This document shows positions 59,480 through 64,000 of a stretch of 64,000 nucleotides of DNA, piece after piece. The notes under the pieces are model-generated. The model was not told the origin of the DNA. It was given only the letters and a program-made list of their open reading frames with translations, and searched no databases. Position 1 is the first letter of the stretch; every line of letters begins with the position of its first letter. The DNA is from Candidatus Latescibacterota bacterium (lineage in GTDB: Bacteria; JAAXHH01): assembly GCA_022821085.1 (NCBI GenBank), contig JAJEEG010000006.1, positions 2,377,330 to 2,441,329 on the forward strand. Direction: 5' to 3'. The translations under genes were made by a program, and so were the position numbers.

Positions 59480-59797
59480 GATCGGACCCCGGCAGTGGCT
59501 TAGAACACGTATCGGTTTCCGTACGAATGCGAACCCGAATCTGTACGGCGCGCATCAGATTCCGGGTGAATAAAGCAATCGCTGCATTGAACTTATACGT
59601 TTCAGAGACGGATTACAATACATTTGTACCAGCGTCATTCAGTAAGGGTTGCCCGCGGGCCCGTTCGCATGCATAATGGACGAGGTTGTGCGTGGTGCTC
59701 CCGCCACCCGATCCAGGGACCTGTCGAACCGGCCAACCACCGATCGCGACCACTGACCGAGACCACCGGACGAGACGAACCAAGGAGCCTCATTTCC
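59480..59797. other. Divergent intergenic region between parC and the MBL gene
   Basis: 318 bases with no supported gene. A possible parC promoter on the minus strand is TTGTAA, 15-base spacer, TATAAG near 59595-59625; spacing is poor. An in-frame extension of the MBL frame into this region is not family-like. Confidence 0.35.
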
Positions 59798-61657
59798 ATG
59801 CCTTCCCACTGGGAACGAATCGAAGAAGGGATCTACCGTTTTCAGGACAGCTGCATCGTCTATGCCATCGAAGGACCGGAAGGCGTCGTGCTGGTCAACG
59901 CCGGCACCGGCGAGGCCGCGGACCACCTCGGCGAGATCGCGGACGGCAGACCGGTGACGGTCCTGCTCACCCACCATTTCCGGGACCATACGGACGGCGC
60001 CATTCGCCTGCGAGAGAAAGGGGCCAGGATTCTCGGTCCATACTGGGACCAGGAGTATCTCGTCGACCCGGAACAGCACTTCCGCGAGCGGCAGCAGTGG
60101 AACTCCTACGACAACCGTTGGGACCGGTTTTCGCCCGTGCGTCCCGTGCCCGTCGACGGCTGGATGATGGACTACGAGACGCGCGACATCGCGGGGTTGT
60201 CGTGGGAGGTCGTGCCCACGCCCGGCATGACCAACGGCGCGAGCAGCTACGTGATGACCGTCGGTGGCCGGCGCATCGGATTCGTCGGCGAGGTGATCTG
60301 CGGGACCGGTAAGACGACTCGCCTGGCCCCGTTGCAATACAACTACAATGACTACACCGGTGCCTGGAACCTGTACCACGCCGTAAACCGCCTCCTCGCT
60401 GCCGGGGCGGTCCGGCTGCTTCCGAGCCTGGGAGACCCGGTGAACGACCCGGCCGGCGCCATCGCGGCCTTCAAGGCGAACCTTAAGCGCCTCGAGGAGA
60501 TCCAGCCCGGCGTCGCCGAACCGATGGAGGACCCGGACGAGGACGATATCGAAGAGGTCCTGCCCCACCTGTACCGCTCGAAGTACGCCGGCGCCGAGAC
60601 CCATTTCGTGCTCAGCGACACGGGCAAGGTCATGTCCATCGACTACGGTTACAACCTGAAGACCGGGTTCCAGCCCGCCAAGTCCCATATATCCAACCGC
60701 CGGCCGATCCTCCACGGGATCAGCGGGCTGCGGAAGCGCTTCGGGATCGACCGGATCGACGCGACGCTCGTCTCCCATTTCCACGACGACCACGTCAACG
60801 GCATCCCCATGCTCCAGCGTCTCTACGGGACCGAGGTCCTGGCGGGCGAACAGTTCAGCGACCTGCTCGAACACCCGGTGAAGTACGACCGGCCCTGCCT
60901 CTGGCACGAACCGATACGGGTGGGCCGGCACATCCCCAACGGGACGACGGTCCACTGGGAGAACATCCCCATCACCCTGTATCCCATGTCGGGCCACACC
61001 CGCTTCGCCACGATGATCTGCATGGAGATCGACGGAACCCGGGTGGTCCACACGGGCGACCAGGCCTTCTTCGACGCGGAAGGCGGGGTGGGTTACCAGG
61101 CCGGCGCCCGCATGTTCACCAACCACGTCTACAAGAACGGACTCGACCTGGGATGTTACAAACGGTTCCTGGAAGACCTGAGGCGCTTCGAGCCCGAACT
61201 GGTCATCACGGGCCATACCCGTCCCTACCGCACGTCGCCTGAATGGTATGCCGAGATCGGCCGGGCCGCGGAGGCCTTCGACGACGTGCACACTACGCTC
61301 ATGCTGCTGGATGACGACGACGCCCACTTCGGCGCCGAGTCCCAGGGCGGCAAGCTGGTGCCCTATCGGGCCCACGCGCCCGAGGGCGGACCGATCGAAT
61401 TCAGCGGATGGGTGCTCAATCCCCTCCCCACGGAGCAGCCGGCCCGCATCCGGCTGGTGGGGCCCGAAGGCTGGCAGAGCGAGACCGTGACCCTGTCCCT
61501 GGGACCGCGGGAACTGAAGGAGATCCGCCTGGTGCTGCACGTTCCAGAGGGCACGCAATGCCGGCGGCAGCCCGTGGCGCTGAACCTGACGGTGGGCGGG
61601 CGGCCCTTCGGGCAGGTGACCGAGGCCCTGGTGACGGTGGGGATGCCGAAGTGGTGA
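59798..61657 (+). CDS. Double metallo-beta-lactamase-fold hydrolase, first domain degenerate
   Basis: A 619-residue protein with two MBL domains. The second (about 255-500) has an intact zinc site, SHFHDDH, plus later GHTRF and DQAFF. The first (1-240) has THHFRDH where the usual motif is HxHxDH, so one zinc-binding histidine is replaced by phenylalanine and that site is probably not catalytic. The C-terminal ~120 residues form a beta-sandwich-like domain. Substrate unknown. The ATG at 59798 follows AAGGAG. It is divergent from parC and followed by two DUF2961 genes. Confidence 0.82.
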   Translation: MPSHWERIEEGIYRFQDSCIVYAIEGPEGVVLVNAGTGEAADHLGEIADGRPVTVLLTHHFRDHTDGAIRLREKGARILGPYWDQEYLVDPEQHFRERQQWNSYDNRWDRFSPVRPVPVDGWMMDYETRDIAGLSWEVVPTPGMTNGASSYVMTVGGRRIGFVGEVICGTGKTTRLAPLQYNYNDYTGAWNLYHAVNRLLAAGAVRLLPSLGDPVNDPAGAIAAFKANLKRLEEIQPGVAEPMEDPDEDDIEEVLPHLYRSKYAGAETHFVLSDTGKVMSIDYGYNLKTGFQPAKSHISNRRPILHGISGLRKRFGIDRIDATLVSHFHDDHVNGIPMLQRLYGTEVLAGEQFSDLLEHPVKYDRPCLWHEPIRVGRHIPNGTTVHWENIPITLYPMSGHTRFATMICMEIDGTRVVHTGDQAFFDAEGGVGYQAGARMFTNHVYKNGLDLGCYKRFLEDLRRFEPELVITGHTRPYRTSPEWYAEIGRAAEAFDDVHTTLMLLDDDDAHFGAESQGGKLVPYRAHAPEGGPIEFSGWVLNPLPTEQPARIRLVGPEGWQSETVTLSLGPRELKEIRLVLHVPEGTQCRRQPVALNLTVGGRPFGQVTEALVTVGMPKW

Positions 61658-61730
61658 AGTCAGCTGGCCGGGGTACATGTTATTCACGTAATCTATCACT
61701 GGATTTTCAGCCTCTCGAAAGGACACCTCC

Positions 61731-62813
61731 ATGATCGGTCAGACCAGCCTGGCGTCGCTGCCCTCGCTGCGCGCTTATGACAGCCGCCGGATATCCAGTT
61801 GGAATACCTCCGGAGAAAACGCCGATTTCTGGCGCATCGAAACCGGCGAGAAACGCGTGATCGGCGAGATCGACGGCCCGGGGTGCATCAAGCATATCTG
61901 GATGACGCTCGGGCTTCCGGCCGAGGACTACTGCCGCCGCATCGTGCTGCGCATGTACTGGGACGGCAGCACGGAACCGAGCGTGGAGTGCCCCATCGGC
62001 GACTTCTTCGGGCTGGGCCACGGCAGGCGGAAGGATTTCATCACCGCGCCGCTGCAGATGAGCCCGCAGGACGGCAAGGGGTTCAATGCCTGGTGGCCCA
62101 TGCCCTTCAGGAACAAGGCCGTGATCGAGGTGGAGAACCAGGGCACCGAGGGATACAACCACTATTTCTACATTGACTACGAGACGTATCCCACGGTTGA
62201 AGCGGTGGCGGACCAGGCCTATTTCCACGTGCAATGGCGCAGAGAAGCCGATACGAAGGGATGGGCCTTCGAGGAAGGGCTCAAGCCGGAGACCTACCGG
62301 AACGATCCGCGCTGGGCGAATTTGAGCGAACAAGAAAACTACGTCATCTGCGACGTCGAGGGCGACGGTATCTACTGCGGCGCACACCTGGACATCGACT
62401 GCTTTCAGCGCAACCCGAACGACTGGTACGGCGAAGGCGACGACATGATGTTCATCGACGGCGAGGCCTGGCCGCCGTCGCTGCACGGGACCGGCACCGA
62501 GGACTGGTATCATTGCGCCTATTGCCCGACCGACGAGTACAATGCGCCTTATCACGGCATCATCCTGTACAGCGGCAACGACGAGTGGCGGTGGAAGGGC
62601 AAGAACACGGTCTACCGCTACCATATCGAGGATCCGATCCGGTTTCATCAGCGCTTCCACATTTCCATCGAGCACGGTCACGCGAACAAGCTGAGTAACG
62701 ATTACTCGAGCACGGCGTATTACTACCTTTCCGAGCCGAGGCGGGGCGGCCCCGGCCTGTTGCCAGTCGAGGAACGACTGCCGCGTCCGGACGAGCCGAA
62801 GTACGGCGAGTGA
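61731..62813 (+). CDS. DUF2961 (GH172-type) protein, copy 1
   Basis: A 360-residue protein of DUF2961, now classed as glycoside hydrolase family 172, whose characterised members act on fructose- or arabinose-containing sugars. Shared landmarks are ISSWNTSGENADF, GCIKHIWMTLG, PIGDFFGLGHG and GTGTEDWYH. GAAAGGAC precedes the ATG. No signal peptide. It overlaps the upstream edge of the second copy's longest possible frame by four bases. Confidence 0.87.
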   Translation: MIGQTSLASLPSLRAYDSRRISSWNTSGENADFWRIETGEKRVIGEIDGPGCIKHIWMTLGLPAEDYCRRIVLRMYWDGSTEPSVECPIGDFFGLGHGRRKDFITAPLQMSPQDGKGFNAWWPMPFRNKAVIEVENQGTEGYNHYFYIDYETYPTVEAVADQAYFHVQWRREADTKGWAFEEGLKPETYRNDPRWANLSEQENYVICDVEGDGIYCGAHLDIDCFQRNPNDWYGEGDDMMFIDGEAWPPSLHGTGTEDWYHCAYCPTDEYNAPYHGIILYSGNDEWRWKGKNTVYRYHIEDPIRFHQRFHISIEHGHANKLSNDYSSTAYYYLSEPRRGGPGLLPVEERLPRPDEPKYGE

Positions 62814-62851
62814 AAGACGATAAACGGCCACACATCCGCAAGGGAGAAATC

Positions 62852-63931
62852 ATGATCGGTCAGACCAGCCTGGCGTCGCTGCCCGCGCTGCGAACGTACA
62901 AGAGCCACCGGATTTCGAGCTGGGACACCACCGGCGCCAACACCGACGCCTGGCGGATCGAGGCCGGCGAAAAACGCGTCATCGGGCAGATCGACAGCCC
63001 CGGCTGCATCAAGCACATCTGGATGACGCTCGGGATCCCGTCCGAGGACTACTGCCGCCGCATCGTGCTGCGCATGTACTGGGACGATTGCGCGGAACCA
63101 AGCGTGGAATGTCCCATCGGCGATTTCTTCGGACTGGGTCACGGCATGCGCAAGGACTTCATCACCGCGCCGCTCCAGATGAGCCCGCAGGACGGCAAGG
63201 GGTTCAATTCGTGGTGGCCCATGCCCTTCAGGGAAAAGGCCATACTGGAAGTGGAAAACCAGGGCGAGGAAGGCTATTTCCATTACTTCTACATCGACTA
63301 CGAGACCTATCCCACCGTTGACGCGGTGGCCGATCAGGCTTATTTTCACGTACAGTGGCGCAGGGAAGCCGACACGAAGGGGTGGGCCTTTGAAGAAGGG
63401 CTCAAACCCGACGAGTACCGGAACGACCCGCGCTGGCAGAATACGAGCGACGAGGAAAACTACGTCATCTGCGACGTCGAGGGCGACGGCATCTACTGCG
63501 GCGCCCACCTGGACATCGACTGCTTTCAGCGGAACCCGAACGACTGGTACGGCGAAGGCGACGACATGATGTTCATCGACGGCGAGGCCTGGCCGCCGTC
63601 GCTGCACGGCACGGGTACCGAGGACTGGTATCACGGCGCCTACGGTCCGACGACGGAGTTCCAGGCCCCGTACCACGGGATCATTCTCTACAGCGGGAAC
63701 CCCGAATGGAGGTTCAAGGGCAAGAACACCGTGTACCGGTATCATATTGAAGATCCGATCCGGTTCCGGAAAAGTTTCCGCATGTCCATAGAGCACGGCC
63801 ATGCGAACAAACTGAGCAACGATTACGCCAGCACGGCCTACTACTACCTGTCCGAACCGCGTCAAGGCGGACCGGTCCTGCTGCCGGTCGAAGAACGCCT
63901 GCCGCGGCCGAACGAGGAGCGGTATGGATGA
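62852..63931 (+). CDS. DUF2961 (GH172-type) protein, copy 2
   Basis: A 359-residue near-duplicate of copy 1: long stretches are identical (for example MIGQTSLASLP at the start and GEGDDMMFIDGEAWPPSLHG near 235), with changes scattered over the protein. The ATG at 62852 is preceded by AAGGGAG; a GTG at 62810 overlapping the first gene's stop is less likely. Together the pair suggests recent tandem duplication with conserved function. The last 69 bases of the window hold nothing recognisable. Confidence 0.88.
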   Translation: MIGQTSLASLPALRTYKSHRISSWDTTGANTDAWRIEAGEKRVIGQIDSPGCIKHIWMTLGIPSEDYCRRIVLRMYWDDCAEPSVECPIGDFFGLGHGMRKDFITAPLQMSPQDGKGFNSWWPMPFREKAILEVENQGEEGYFHYFYIDYETYPTVDAVADQAYFHVQWRREADTKGWAFEEGLKPDEYRNDPRWQNTSDEENYVICDVEGDGIYCGAHLDIDCFQRNPNDWYGEGDDMMFIDGEAWPPSLHGTGTEDWYHGAYGPTTEFQAPYHGIILYSGNPEWRFKGKNTVYRYHIEDPIRFRKSFRMSIEHGHANKLSNDYASTAYYYLSEPRQGGPVLLPVEERLPRPNEERYG

Positions 63932-64000
63932 CGGGAAATTGACGATAGACTGAATGGCTGATGCCTGGTCGGCGTTACGAGGCGCGGACGGCTCGCAGTC

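Noticed and set aside
59639-61732. Long minus-strand frame opposite the MBL gene
   Set aside because: Same antisense artefact; the plus strand carries conserved MBL motifs in order and a ribosome site.

Overview
The window is GC-rich, gene-dense bacterial chromosome from a diderm: it carries an LptE-like lipoprotein, an outer-membrane beta-barrel, a TonB-like energy transducer and anhydro-MurNAc recycling. The mix of phytanoyl-CoA dioxygenases, a Tm-1-like ATP-binding protein, GH172/DUF2961 pairs, an N,N-dimethylformamidase-like protein, FtsX-type permeases without a linked ATPase and a B12-dependent ribonucleotide reductase resembles uncultured lineages such as Latescibacterota or Poribacteria. 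That placement is an inference from gene content only. I see no rRNA, tRNA, CRISPR array, insertion sequence or prophage.

Layout. 0-6 kb: end of a dimethylformamidase-like gene, then a minus-strand operon (UPF0261, enolase-superfamily enzyme, CoaA), and a zinc-ribbon/UPF0104 pair behind a near-consensus promoter. 6-10.4 kb: nrdR-nrdJ with two NrdR boxes 32 bp apart, and a beta-barrel gene. 10.5-15.5 kb: two equal-length tandem FtsX/MacB permeases. 15.7-22.2 kb: rarA, a hypothetical gene, larE, trpS, a TonB-like gene and a voltage-gated channel. 22.3-28.4 kb: cupin, hicBA (toxin shortened), PLP and TPP enzymes, thiO, Gfo/Idh. 28.6-34.5 kb: a membrane HExxH/TPR protein and the anmK-spoIID-lptE set. 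34.8-38.6 kb: a beta-propeller, and a Rieske protein divergent from a SufR-like regulator. 38.7-47.4 kb: metabolic genes (hydroxyacid dehydrogenase, folD, HpaB-like flavin monooxygenase, SDR, two PhyH dioxygenases, glutamine amidotransferase, Ntn hydrolase, CBM9-like protein).

47.4-57.3 kb is the accessory and most unusual part. It holds three tandem membrane-anchored proteins made of 9-residue repeats (3, 4 and 7 copies) that look like alpha/beta (nonad) coiled-coil stalks. Next come a DUF2089/YIP1-like/PH-like operon and a second operon of three tiny proteins, one a tail-anchored coiled coil. These are followed by VapBC, a GmrSD-type DUF262-HNH protein, xthA, two tiny genes, an apparent HNH-nuclease remnant and a DUF6338-like fragment directly behind parC. 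57.3-64 kb: parC, a double metallo-beta-lactamase-fold protein with one degenerate domain, and a tandem pair of DUF2961 (GH172-type) genes.

A theme across the window is that about ten genes end inside short degenerate tandem duplications (9-36 bp units) that often copy the last codons and the stop codon. Where several starts were possible I chose by Shine-Dalgarno spacing, by overlap with the preceding stop, or by the family's usual length.
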